Positions 1 to 4,997 are shown, counted from the first letter of the stretch. The stretch: DNA of 6,239 nucleotides from a bacterium (GCA_027364825.1 DAHXOM010000039.1:1-6239); one strand, 5' to 3'. The notes: a model not told the origin generated them from the letters alone. A program made the numbers and translations.

Positions 1-3
1 GAT

Positions 4-13
4 AAGAGGAAAG
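4..13 (+). promoter_or_regulatory. Ribosome binding site of the cytochrome gene
   Basis: The purine-rich AAGAGGAAAG contains AGAGGA, which ends seven bases before the ATG at 18. It fixes the start of the cytochrome. With only 17 bases visible upstream, no promoter can be judged, and the gene could be a distal member of an operon that begins outside the window. Confidence 0.6.
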
Positions 14-17
14 AATT

Positions 18-1415
18 ATGGTAGAAAAAAAATCAAATAGAATTAAAGGATTTGCACGATCGCACAAGATTATAACAGCTATCTTGGCGCTTTTGTTTAT
101 ATTTTTTATTGTGTTTTTCAGCTTTGTAGAATACAGCGAAAGTCCGACATTCTGCAAAAGCTGTCACATCATGGTCCCTTACTACAATGCGTGGAAGGTG
201 TCCGCGCATAATTTCGTACCCTGCGTCGAATGTCATTATCCGCCGACAAACAGTTTAAACTCAGCAGCATGGCACAAGATACAGAACTTCTCGATGGTGG
301 TCCGGTACTTTACAAAGACGTATGACCCCAGGCCGTTTGCCGATATACCCGACGCAAGCTGTATGAGGATAGGATGCCATTCTACAAGGCTACTCGTCGG
401 CAATGTTGTCACTCCGAAAGGCGTGTCCTTTAACCATATACCGCACATGGAGCATATTAAAGATCTGAAACTGCGGTGCACAAGCTGCCATTCCCAGATC
501 GTCGTCGGGCGTCATATAGAGGTTACGTACGAGACCTGCTTCCTGTGTCATTTTTCGAAGCTGAACAACGCCAATAACAATAAAGAGATAAATAATTGTC
601 TGCAGTGTCACCAGATACCTCGGCAAACCATCAATGTGAACGGCATATCGTACAATCACCTTGATTTCCTCGAGCACAATCCCAATATAAAGTGCGTGGA
701 CTGCCATCTCGACGTGATCCAGGGAACAGGCGAGGTTCCAAAGGAACGCTGTTACGCGTGTCATAACATACCGGCAAGGATCACATACTATACGGACACG
801 ACCTTTATCCATGAGTGGCATGTAACCAAGCATAAAATAACATGCACCCTGTGCCACCTTGAAATTAAACACGGTCTTCAAACATCCATTAAACCGCTTG
901 AGTATGCAAGCAATTGTACGCTCTGTCACAGTAACAACATGCATACCTCGCAGGAAGATATGTACATGGGTATCGGAGGCATCGGGGTCAAAGGCTCTGC
1001 AAGCCCTATGTTCAAGGCGAATGTCAAATGTATCGGCTGCCATAAAGTTGCAACACAAAATGCATTAAACGCAAAGCTCTTCGGTCAGACCTATATAGGC
1101 GGTGCAGTCGGATGCACGACCTGCCATGGCAAGGGATATCAGGACATCTACAATATGTGGAGGGAAAACCTTAAATCCATGCTTGCGGACGCAAACAGCA
1201 AACATCTGGAAGCGAAGAAAGCCATCAACAGCGCTCCCAAAGACAACCCCGATTATCAGAAGGCGTTAAAACTCTATCAAGCTGCCTCTTATAACCTGAT
1301 GTTCGTAAAAGCGGCCAGAGGTATACACAATATTGATTATGCCTCAAGCCTTCTCGACAATGCATCTTCGAACTTTGATCAGGTTGTAAAACTGCTGGCG
1401 CCAAAAACGAAATAA
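18..1415 (+). CDS. Membrane-anchored dodecahaem c-type cytochrome, NapC/NirT/NrfH-like N-terminus
   Basis: Probable inner-membrane-anchored periplasmic electron-transfer cytochrome of 465 aa. Seen: a basic N-terminus, one hydrophobic anchor at about residues 17-37, and no cleavage site. There are eleven CXXCH haem sites with first Cys at 46, 69, 154, 174, 194, 226, 245, 276, 300, 338 and 366, plus one CX4CH at C115-H121. Haem 1 reads CKSCHIM, the CXXCHXM arrangement in which NrfH uses Met as a haem ligand. Three modules (about 138-178, 212-249, 263-304) each have an F/Y-x-H-rich stretch before a pair of CXXCH sites, as in small multihaem cytochromes. Residues 378-460 are haem-free, probably helical, and contain GIHNIDYA, similar to helical tails of other multihaem cytochromes. 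Known for NapC/NrfH: oxidation of menaquinol and transfer to periplasmic partners. The specific partner here cannot be told, and 12 haems exceed the four of classical NapC/NrfH. The start is supported by AAGAGGAAAG at 4-13. Confidence 0.93.
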   Translation: MVEKKSNRIKGFARSHKIITAILALLFIFFIVFFSFVEYSESPTFCKSCHIMVPYYNAWKVSAHNFVPCVECHYPPTNSLNSAAWHKIQNFSMVVRYFTKTYDPRPFADIPDASCMRIGCHSTRLLVGNVVTPKGVSFNHIPHMEHIKDLKLRCTSCHSQIVVGRHIEVTYETCFLCHFSKLNNANNNKEINNCLQCHQIPRQTINVNGISYNHLDFLEHNPNIKCVDCHLDVIQGTGEVPKERCYACHNIPARITYYTDTTFIHEWHVTKHKITCTLCHLEIKHGLQTSIKPLEYASNCTLCHSNNMHTSQEDMYMGIGGIGVKGSASPMFKANVKCIGCHKVATQNALNAKLFGQTYIGGAVGCTTCHGKGYQDIYNMWRENLKSMLADANSKHLEAKKAINSAPKDNPDYQKALKLYQAASYNLMFVKAARGIHNIDYASSLLDNASSNFDQVVKLLAPKTK

Positions 1416-1461
1416 GATTGTTATTGCAGGCATGGTGCCAGAGGGGAATAAAAGATAAAAA

Positions 1462-1486
1462 AGAACCCGGGATGAACCCGGGTTCT
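1462..1486 (-). terminator. Intrinsic terminator between convergent genes, best on the minus strand
   Basis: A perfect 10-bp stem (AGAACCCGGG at 1462-1471 with CCCGGGTTCT at 1477-1486) encloses a 5-base loop. Read on the minus strand it is followed at once by a T-rich run (complement of 1450-1461), the classic intrinsic terminator. It sits 19 bases past the stop of the 469-aa lipoprotein gene. On the plus strand only a weak T stretch follows (1492-1497), so it may serve the cytochrome transcript less efficiently. Confidence 0.85.
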
Positions 1487-1505
1487 GAGGATTTTATTGG
1501 TAATT

Positions 1506-2915
1506 TTAAAAACCGACCGGCCATTGCGGTCCTGTGTAAGGCCAGTATTGAGGACCCTTTGCAACTCCAACTAATTCGGTTACCGTGTTACTGCTCAGAT
1601 TCGTAACCCACACATTGCCCGAACCATCTATCGCTATATCAATAGCATCTTTCCCAACAGTGTAAGTAGCTATCGTGACTCCTGCAGGACTTAATTCAAT
1701 TACACTACTAAGAATTCCCAAAAAAACACTATTACCATTACTATTCCATCCCAGATGGGTATTTGCCACCCAGATGTTTCCCGAATTGTCTATCGCTATG
1801 GCACCAGTAGAAATCCCACTGCCAAGGGAATAAGTGTCTATTGTAGTACCATTGGGATCTAATTTAATTATACTATTGTTACCCGTTGTTACCAACACAT
1901 TGCCTGAACTGTCTATCGCTATTGCAACCGCATCATGCCCAACAAAATGGTAAGCACCTATTGTAGCCGCCATGGGGCTCAATTTAGTTACTGCACTACT
2001 AAACCCACAACCAGAACCATCAGGGAAATCACCAATAGATGGTACCCACACATTCCCTGAAGCATCTATCGCTGGCAAATGAGCATCACCATCAACAGTG
2101 GAAGTAACCAATTGAGCTCCACTGGAACTCAATTTATTTATTACAGAAGAGCAATTATTACCCTTATTATTTGTTACCCAGATATTCCCTGAAGCATCTA
2201 TCGCTATTCCAAAAGGATCATCCCCAAAAACAGGGTAAGAGCCTATTATAGCTCCACTGGAGTTGAATTCAGTCACCATATTGCTACCATTCGCTACCCA
2301 TGCATTTCCGGAGCTGTCTATAGCCATACCCAAGGGAAGAATTCCAACACCGTAAGTATTACTACTACCGGTAACACGAACACCGGCAATGGGACTACCC
2401 TGTGAAGGAAGTTGTACAGAAGCAAGACCATTAGCAGGATCAATTGTTATTTCCCCCAGATCGGCATTCCCGGAAAAACTAACCGTTTGTGTAAACTGTG
2501 TCCCTGAATTGAAAATAAGCGTTGCCACACTATTACCACTTGAGTCGTTAATAAAACATCCCGAAGGTGCATTTTTGGGTAGCGTCAACGTAACATTCCC
2601 TTTTGAGTCCGAAGCTGAAGATGAAGCAGCTGTGGGTGGTTGTGCAAATGTTACGCAGTAAAGCAAATACCCGGAAAGTGGTGTTGTTGGTGTAGCTGTT
2701 TGAGCACTAAGACTGTTTACATGAAACGAAGCAGGTGCTACAGAAACCGTTCCTTGATAAAGCAGTCCTGTGAGAGTTACCGTAGATCCATTCGTAGGAC
2801 CTCCGGTTGTAGTATTTGTACTGGACTTACTACATCCGATATCTGCCGCAATCATTGTTAACGCTAAAATAAATAGTCCGATTGACCATGCATATTTTAT
2901 ATTCTTGATTTTCAT
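1506..2915 (-). CDS. Probable secreted lipoprotein with six-repeat NHL/Vgb-like beta-propeller
   Basis: 469 aa, function unknown, probably surface or periplasmic. Seen: a lysine-rich start, a hydrophobic core at about 11-24, then DIGC with Cys28 as the candidate lipid-modified residue. Asp at -3 is unusual for a lipobox, so lipidation is likely but not certain. A Ser/Thr/Gly-rich linker follows. Residues about 45-180 form a beta-rich domain with two cysteines (C87, C120) that could form a disulfide. The C-terminal part has six AIDxSGN repeats with Ala at 198, 238, 282, 333, 374 and 428, matching a six-bladed propeller of the NHL/SMP-30/Vgb type. Spacing is irregular because of loop insertions, for example near 291-306 and 386-400. 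No lyase catalytic residues could be assigned, so an enzyme name would be unsafe. The protein ends with GPQYWPYTGPQWPVGF, a tail related to that of the propeller protein at 4998-6239. AGAAGG at 2924-2929 lies eight bases before the ATG. Confidence 0.85.
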   Translation of the reverse strand: MKIKNIKYAWSIGLFILALTMIAADIGCSKSSTNTTTGGPTNGSTVTLTGLLYQGTVSVAPASFHVNSLSAQTATPTTPLSGYLLYCVTFAQPPTAASSSASDSKGNVTLTLPKNAPSGCFINDSSGNSVATLIFNSGTQFTQTVSFSGNADLGEITIDPANGLASVQLPSQGSPIAGVRVTGSSNTYGVGILPLGMAIDSSGNAWVANGSNMVTEFNSSGAIIGSYPVFGDDPFGIAIDASGNIWVTNNKGNNCSSVINKLSSSGAQLVTSTVDGDAHLPAIDASGNVWVPSIGDFPDGSGCGFSSAVTKLSPMAATIGAYHFVGHDAVAIAIDSSGNVLVTTGNNSIIKLDPNGTTIDTYSLGSGISTGAIAIDNSGNIWVANTHLGWNSNGNSVFLGILSSVIELSPAGVTIATYTVGKDAIDIAIDGSGNVWVTNLSSNTVTELVGVAKGPQYWPYTGPQWPVGF

Positions 2916-2923
2916 TTTATTAG

Positions 2924-2929
2924 CCTTCT
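2924..2929 (-). promoter_or_regulatory. Ribosome binding site of the 469-aa lipoprotein gene
   Basis: AGAAGG on the minus strand with an 8-base spacer to the ATG at 2915. The surrounding leader (2916-2945) is very A-rich on the minus strand. I see no convincing -35/-10 pair in the 81-base gap to the upstream 118-aa gene. The lipoprotein may therefore be transcribed with that gene. Confidence 0.6.
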
Positions 2930-2996
2930 TTTTATTTTTTTACAAAAACTAACTTATTCACACGATGAATTTTGATACGCCTCTTGCGCAAAGCGA

Positions 2997-3353
2997 TTAT
3001 GCTATTTTTTTTGGAGGAATGAAGATGTCGGAAAGGTTATTTGAAGAGATCTTAGATATTTGAATTGAACCAGTGCGGATCCCATTGAATGTCATGGATG
3101 TAGGACTTGTGATTATAATAACTTCGTCCGGGGTAAGAAGTTTTTTTGTATGATGTGTGGATGAATAAGATAATGTTCTTAAATTACTTTTATTGTTCTC
3201 CCCTACTGTTCTTGAAGACGCCTTGTTACTTACAGAGTTAATTTTTGAACGGGTTGTCTGACTGCATCTTGCTGTGGATGCAATAACTGCTGTGTTGGTT
3301 GTAACCGCTAAGATGAGAAATACAAAGGTAGTTTTCATCACCTTTATGTTCAT
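2997..3353 (-). CDS. Small exported protein of unknown function
   Basis: 118 aa; I do not recognise a family. Seen: a typical N-terminal export signal, MNIKVMKTT followed by a hydrophobic core (about 9-25), with possible signal peptidase I cleavage after Ala25 or Ala28. The only Cys (C30) is preceded by Arg, so this is not a lipoprotein. The mature part is rich in Ser, Thr, Asn and Lys (about 31-70), then has a more ordered segment, LLTPDEVIIITSP, that could be beta structure. It ends with IPPKKIA. The start is backed by a strong GAGGAG at 3365-3370 (11-base spacer) and a promoter just upstream. It lies 81 bases upstream of the propeller lipoprotein on the same strand, so the two may share a transcript and a cell-surface role. 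That link is inference only. The gene could also be a false prediction, but the combination of promoter, ribosome site and signal peptide argues against this. Confidence 0.6.
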   Translation of the reverse strand: MNIKVMKTTFVFLILAVTTNTAVIASTARCSQTTRSKINSVSNKASSRTVGENNKSNLRTLSYSSTHHTKKLLTPDEVIIITSPTSMTFNGIRTGSIQISKISSNNLSDIFIPPKKIA

Positions 3354-3364
3354 AGAGAAAATAT

Positions 3365-3370
3365 CTCCTC
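3365..3370 (-). promoter_or_regulatory. Ribosome binding site of the 118-aa gene
   Basis: GAGGAG on the minus strand, 11 bases before the ATG at 3353. The next in-frame ATG (3338) would be 26 bases away, so the first ATG is preferred. Confidence 0.55.
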
Positions 3371-3376
3371 TTTATT

Positions 3377-3405
3377 ACTATACACCTCTCTTTCGTAATT
3401 GTAAC
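3377..3405 (-). promoter_or_regulatory. Sigma-70-type promoter for the 118-aa exported protein
   Basis: On the minus strand, GTTACA (3400-3405, 4 of 6 to TTGACA) is separated by exactly 17 bases from TATAGT (3377-3382, 5 of 6 to TATAAT). Transcription would start near 3370, leaving a very short leader in which the ribosome binding site lies almost at the 5' end. This tightness is the main doubt. Confidence 0.45.
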
Positions 3406-3435
3406 TAGCCAACTGGCTAAACTGGCTTTCGTAAT
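3390..3435. promoter_or_regulatory. Repeat-rich candidate operator upstream of the 118-aa gene
   Basis: Three repeats are packed in 46 bases. There is a direct repeat CTTTCGTAAT at 3390-3399 and 3426-3435 (36-base period). There is a tandem AACTGGCT at 3411-3418 and 3420-3427. There is a dyad TAGCC-aact-GGCTA at 3406-3419. The dyad abuts the proposed -35 box (3400-3405), and one copy of the 10-base repeat fills the spacer between -35 and -10. The arrangement suits a regulator site, but no known regulator consensus was recognised. Confidence 0.4.
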
Positions 3436-3609
3436 ACATTGAAACATATCAGCTTCCAGACTTTAGGCTTTTGTGAGTTTGCAAATGTCCGGATGATCAT
3501 AGCTCTTTCTTGTGGAGCATAGGGGGCACCCTTTGTTCATCCCCGGTCTGGTTTAAATAAACGAAGACCTGCATTGTTCTTTGGTTAAAATACACCCATC
3601 CGCTTTACC
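3436..3609. other. Intergenic stretch without a gene; one nested hairpin
   Basis: I see no credible reading frame here on either strand. It contains a hairpin at 3545-3569: GGTCT pairs with AGACC, then after a small bulge GTTT pairs with AAAC around an AAAT loop. A weak GCTC/GAGC inverted repeat lies in the preceding 50 bases. Neither hairpin has a T run, so they are not intrinsic terminators. Confidence 0.4.
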
Positions 3610-3638
3610 TTGATATCTTACCTAAGATGCATTATCTT
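3610..3638 (+). promoter_or_regulatory. Candidate promoter for the downstream RNA
   Basis: TTGATA at 3610-3615 (5 of 6 to TTGACA), a 17-base spacer, then TATCTT at 3633-3638 (4 of 6 to TATAAT). It points toward the hairpins and terminator at 3666-3760. It is almost fully covered by the palindrome array at 3615-3651, as expected for a repressed promoter. Confidence 0.4.
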
Positions 3639-3651
3639 ATGTATGTAAGAT
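3615..3651. repeat. Array of four alternating ATCTTA/TAAGAT half-sites (candidate operator)
   Basis: ATCTTA occurs at 3615-3620 and 3634-3639, and its reverse complement TAAGAT at 3623-3628 and 3646-3651. The result is two back-to-back palindromes with 2-base and 6-base centres, and the middle pair is also a dyad with a 5-base centre. Six-base identity in all four half-sites within 37 bases is unlikely to be chance. It overlaps a candidate promoter, so a dimeric or tetrameric DNA-binding regulator is the favoured reading. Formation of RNA hairpins is the alternative. Confidence 0.55.
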
Positions 3652-3760
3652 GTTACCCCAAAATTAGGACTGGAAGTTTCGTGGTTAGCAGACATCAGTT
3701 CTATCCCGTAGAGATACGGGGGGAGACTTAAAGGCAGGGACATTACCCTGCCTTTTTTTT
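3645..3760 (+). ncRNA. Candidate small RNA or leader RNA with three hairpins
   Basis: Three hairpins stand almost end to end. The first is AGGACTG 3666-3672 with CAGTTCT 3696-3702 (7 bp with one G-U). The second is CCCGTA 3705-3710 with TACGGG 3715-3720, closed by a GAGA loop that fits the GNRA pattern. The third is a perfect terminator at 3730-3760. With the promoter at 3610-3638, the transcript would be about 115 nt, starting near 3645 (inferred). No known riboswitch or sRNA family was recognised. It could instead be an attenuating leader for the 84-aa gene, but that start is about 147 bases past the terminator. Confidence 0.4.
3730..3760 (+). terminator. Strong intrinsic terminator
   Basis: AAAGGCAGGG (3730-3739) pairs perfectly with CCCTGCCTTT (3746-3755) around a 6-base loop, and T's run through 3760. 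No protein gene on the plus strand ends just before it, which is the main reason to propose an RNA transcript here. Confidence 0.88.
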
Positions 3761-3810
3761 ATTTCATATCTCTGAATAATACCTCAAGATACCGGGGACA
3801 AATCCAGCAG

Positions 3811-3840
3811 AAAAAAATGTAAGGGCGCTAATTAGCCCTT
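3811..3840 (-). terminator. Intrinsic terminator on the minus strand, antisense side of the 84-aa gene
   Basis: AAGGGC (3821-3826) pairs with GCCCTT (3835-3840). The core GCTAATTAGC is itself palindromic, so two folds are possible. On the minus strand the stem is followed after three bases by seven T's (complement of 3811-3817). The nearest confident minus-strand gene upstream of it is the 48-aa lipoprotein (4379-4525), whose transcript would have to pass antisense through the 84-aa gene to reach it. It also insulates the 118-aa gene from readthrough. Confidence 0.55.
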
Positions 3841-3891
3841 GGATGGAATTATGTGAATCTTGTGGCAAGGCAGTCTGTTCGGGTGAAAAAG

Positions 3892-3897
3892 AAGGAG
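3892..3897 (+). promoter_or_regulatory. Ribosome binding site deciding the 3907 start
   Basis: AAGGAG lies nine bases before ATG 3907 and only three bases before ATG 3901. The spacing picks the second ATG. Confidence 0.65.
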
Positions 3898-3906
3898 ATA
3901 ATGAAA

Positions 3907-4161
3907 ATGCTCACTATTACAGCGGTTATTGCGGTAGAGACAAGATTCGGAAATGGAGATTATTATGCCCTGGCAAGGCTTAGCAATGGCACGTTTGCCA
4001 CAGGCTGGGACATAGATCGTATGAATGACTTTAGTCTGCCTCCCAATGCTGTCATCCATACGTATGCTCAAGAAGCTATTGAATTGTATAAGAAGGTATG
4101 TACCGACGGGCTGCCTGACTATAGAGCAAAAGAAGTAATGAATCAGATAATCAGGATATGA
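3907..4161 (+). CDS. Small cytoplasmic protein of unknown function (84 aa)
   Basis: I do not recognise a family. The chosen start is the ATG at 3907, because AAGGAG at 3892-3897 then has a 9-base spacer. The in-frame ATG at 3901 would be only three bases from that site, and an upstream in-frame GTG at 3853 has no ribosome site. Seen: MLTITAVIAV then a polar body with NGDYYALARLSNGTF, a pattern suggesting a small beta-sheet start. A helix-like segment IHTYAQEAIELYKKVC follows, then a basic end KEVMNQIIRI. The opening hydrophobic strand is too short for a clear signal peptide, so a cytoplasmic location is inferred. There is one Cys. It stands alone between two terminators (3730-3760 and 4236-4262), so it is probably a single-gene transcript. 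The opposite strand is also open here but starts from a GTG without a ribosome site, so this strand is preferred. Confidence 0.6.
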   Translation: MLTITAVIAVETRFGNGDYYALARLSNGTFATGWDIDRMNDFSLPPNAVIHTYAQEAIELYKKVCTDGLPDYRAKEVMNQIIRI

Positions 4162-4197
4162 AGGGGCCACAGTGTAGCTTTCTGACCGGGTAATTAA

Positions 4198-4229
4198 ACC
4201 AGCTTCATGGACAGAAGGGAGATGTAGGA
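4198..4229 (+). repeat. Direct repeat, copy 1 (32 bp)
   Basis: It begins ACCAGCTTC and ends GATGTAGGA. It matches the copy at 4849-4880 at 31 of 32 positions, the mismatch being T versus A at 4207/4858. Weaker similarity extends left to a CGGG (4187-4190 versus 4839-4842), with one base of length difference. It starts 37 bases after the 84-aa gene and is followed six bases later by a terminator stem. Confidence 0.85.
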
Positions 4230-4235
4230 GGTATT

Positions 4236-4262
4236 AAGAGTGTAGCAATGCACTCTTTTTTT
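4236..4262 (+). terminator. Intrinsic terminator downstream of the 84-aa gene
   Basis: AAGAGTG (4236-4242) pairs with CACTCTT (4251-4257) around an 8-base loop, and seven T's run through 4262. It lies about 75 bases after the stop codon at 4161. Confidence 0.75.
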
Positions 4263-4378
4263 AGGCAATTCGGAAAAGTTGCACCGCCCCTGCTCTCTTT
4301 ATGGAACCACGAGCACAATATCAGGGTGTTATTCATGGCTACCAAAATTCTGATATCGGATACAGATTCGTCATCATC

Positions 4379-4525
4379 TTAACGATGATCACTATGGTCT
4401 CCGCGATCCTGGCCGCGATACCTGCCTTGGTCGTGCCCTCCCCGGCCGTTGTCCCATCCCCAAAAACAGCCGGAACACGCAAGAAGCATGATAATTACTA
4501 AAATTAAACTAACATGTTTTTTCAT
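4379..4525 (-). CDS. Very small His/Gly/Asp/Arg-rich lipoprotein (48 aa)
   Basis: Seen: MKKHVSLILVIIMLLAC, a complete lipoprotein signal with lipobox LLAC and Cys17 as the lipidation site. Cys20 in CSGC is an alternative. The mature peptide is only about 32 residues: FWGW, then a hydrophilic tail with repeated G, R, D, H and Q, ending DHSDHR. Such a tail could bind metal or polyanions, but this is inference. The start at 4525 is chosen because AAAAGGAGG at 4531-4539 lies five bases upstream. An in-frame ATG at 4561 would place that ribosome site inside the gene and has none of its own. The gene lies between the two 32-bp direct repeats and opposite in direction to the 84-aa gene. No terminator with a T run directly follows it; the stop codon sits in the centre of a 6-bp dyad at 4373-4389. 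No named family was recognised. Confidence 0.72.
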   Translation of the reverse strand: MKKHVSLILVIIMLLACSGCFWGWDNGRGGHDQGRYRGQDRGDHSDHR

Positions 4526-4530
4526 ATCTT

Positions 4531-4539
4531 CCTCCTTTT
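4531..4539 (-). promoter_or_regulatory. Ribosome binding site of the 48-aa lipoprotein
   Basis: AAAAGGAGG on the minus strand, five bases from the ATG at 4525. It is one of the strongest ribosome sites in the window, and it decides the start against an in-frame ATG 36 bases upstream. Confidence 0.8.
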
Positions 4540-4544
4540 GTCCT

Positions 4545-4578
4545 ATGAGACTTTGCCTCATGTACTTACATCACATGA
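4545..4578. promoter_or_regulatory. Overlapping dyads upstream of the 48-aa lipoprotein
   Basis: TCATGT (4558-4563) and ACATGA (4573-4578) form a dyad with a 9-base centre. ATGAG (4545-4549) and CTCAT (4557-4561) form a second, overlapping dyad. They share bases 4558-4561, so only one can form at a time in RNA. The first could be an operator and the second a leader hairpin. No clear -35/-10 pair was found beside them. Confidence 0.3.
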
Positions 4579-4848
4579 ATAGCAATGAAGTCTTTTGTTG
4601 TAATTCTATCGCAGTGAAATCCAGAAGAATATCGGAATGTTTCCGGAAATATTGTAGGAACATAGCCATGCTTTTCGTAAGCCGTTGTCTTACGGATGAG
4701 GATCTGATTGTTTTAATCTATAATGCAGAGCTGACATATTTCCTGCCCTCTGCCGCGATATGTGCGGCCGCTGCCGGTTCAACCGGTGCGTTATCCTTTG
4801 TCATAAAACCGGCTGTCTCTGCCCGCAATACCCTTATACGGGAAATAT
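4579..4848. other. Intergenic stretch with no confident gene; several short dyads
   Basis: A plus-strand frame is open from ATG 4668 to the TAG at 4953-4955 (95 codons), with only a weak AGGA before it. The frame runs through the direct repeat copy and a terminator hairpin, its hydrophobic middle resembles no family I know, and I do not call it a gene. Dyads seen are CGTAAG/CTTACG at 4676-4694, a TTTCCGGAAA palindrome near 4640-4649, and CCGGT-tca-ACCGG around 4775-4790. This may be decayed coding sequence or a repeat-derived spacer. Confidence 0.35.
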
Positions 4849-4880
4849 ACCAGCTTCAAGGACAGAAGGGAGATGTAGGA
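4849..4880 (+). repeat. Direct repeat, copy 2 (32 bp)
   Basis: The partner of 4198-4229 in the same orientation, with starts 651 bases apart and one mismatch. It is followed 26 bases later by a hairpin (4907-4932), just as copy 1 is followed by one. The two copies bracket the 48-aa lipoprotein gene. In one frame both copies would encode QL[HQ]GQKGDVG, but the single difference is not silent, so coding conservation is not shown. Confidence 0.85.
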
Positions 4881-4900
4881 AAGTTATGGAGCAATTGTCT

Positions 4901-4932
4901 AAAAATCAGGCAGCGGGGAATGCCGCTGCCTG
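4901..4932 (-). terminator. Intrinsic terminator for the FN3/propeller gene
   Basis: CAGGCAGCGG (4907-4916) pairs perfectly with CCGCTGCCTG (4923-4932) around a 6-base loop. On the minus strand one base and then five T's follow (complement of 4901-4905). It lies 65 bases beyond the stop of the gene at 4998. Confidence 0.8.
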
Positions 4933-4955
4933 CAAATAGCCGTTATATCAAATAG

Positions 4956-4996
4956 ACCTCATCCTAACCTTACCTTCCCCCAAAAGGGGAAGGAAC
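4956..4996. repeat. REP-like intergenic hairpin element
   Basis: CCTTCCCC (4973-4980) pairs with GGGGAAGG (4986-4993) around CAAAA. The left flank ACCTCATCCTAACCTTA resembles the CCTCACCCTAACCC flank of GC-rich intergenic repeats found scattered through many proteobacterial genomes. That similarity is from memory, not from a search. There is no T run on either side, so it is more likely a repeat or mRNA 3'-end stabiliser than a terminator. It sits two to five bases past the stop of the FN3/propeller gene. Confidence 0.5.
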
Positions 4997-4997
4997 G

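Noticed and set aside
390..1058. Long open frame on the minus strand inside the cytochrome gene (222 codons)
   Set aside because: Antisense to the well-supported 12-haem cytochrome; the encoded protein has no recognisable feature and no ribosome site was found.
3238..3447. Minus-strand frame of 69 codons overlapping the start of the 118-aa gene
   Set aside because: It would run across the promoter and operator-like repeats, has no ribosome site, and overlaps a better-supported gene in another frame.
3832..4170. Minus-strand open frame of 112 codons opposite the 84-aa gene
   Set aside because: It begins with GTG without a ribosome site and ends inside a terminator hairpin, while the plus strand has a well-spaced ribosome site and its own terminator.
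4886..4939. 17-codon plus-strand mini-ORF (starting MEQLSKNQ) with AGGAAA before it
   Set aside because: It overlaps the minus-strand terminator stem, which fully explains its sequence. No downstream plus-strand gene exists for it to regulate.
4449..4955. Plus-strand open frame of 168 codons (or 95 from ATG 4668)
   Set aside because: The first part is antisense to the 48-aa lipoprotein, and the rest passes through the direct repeat and a terminator hairpin. Only a weak AGGA precedes 4668, and there is no recognisable domain. Kept only as a note in the intergenic entry.
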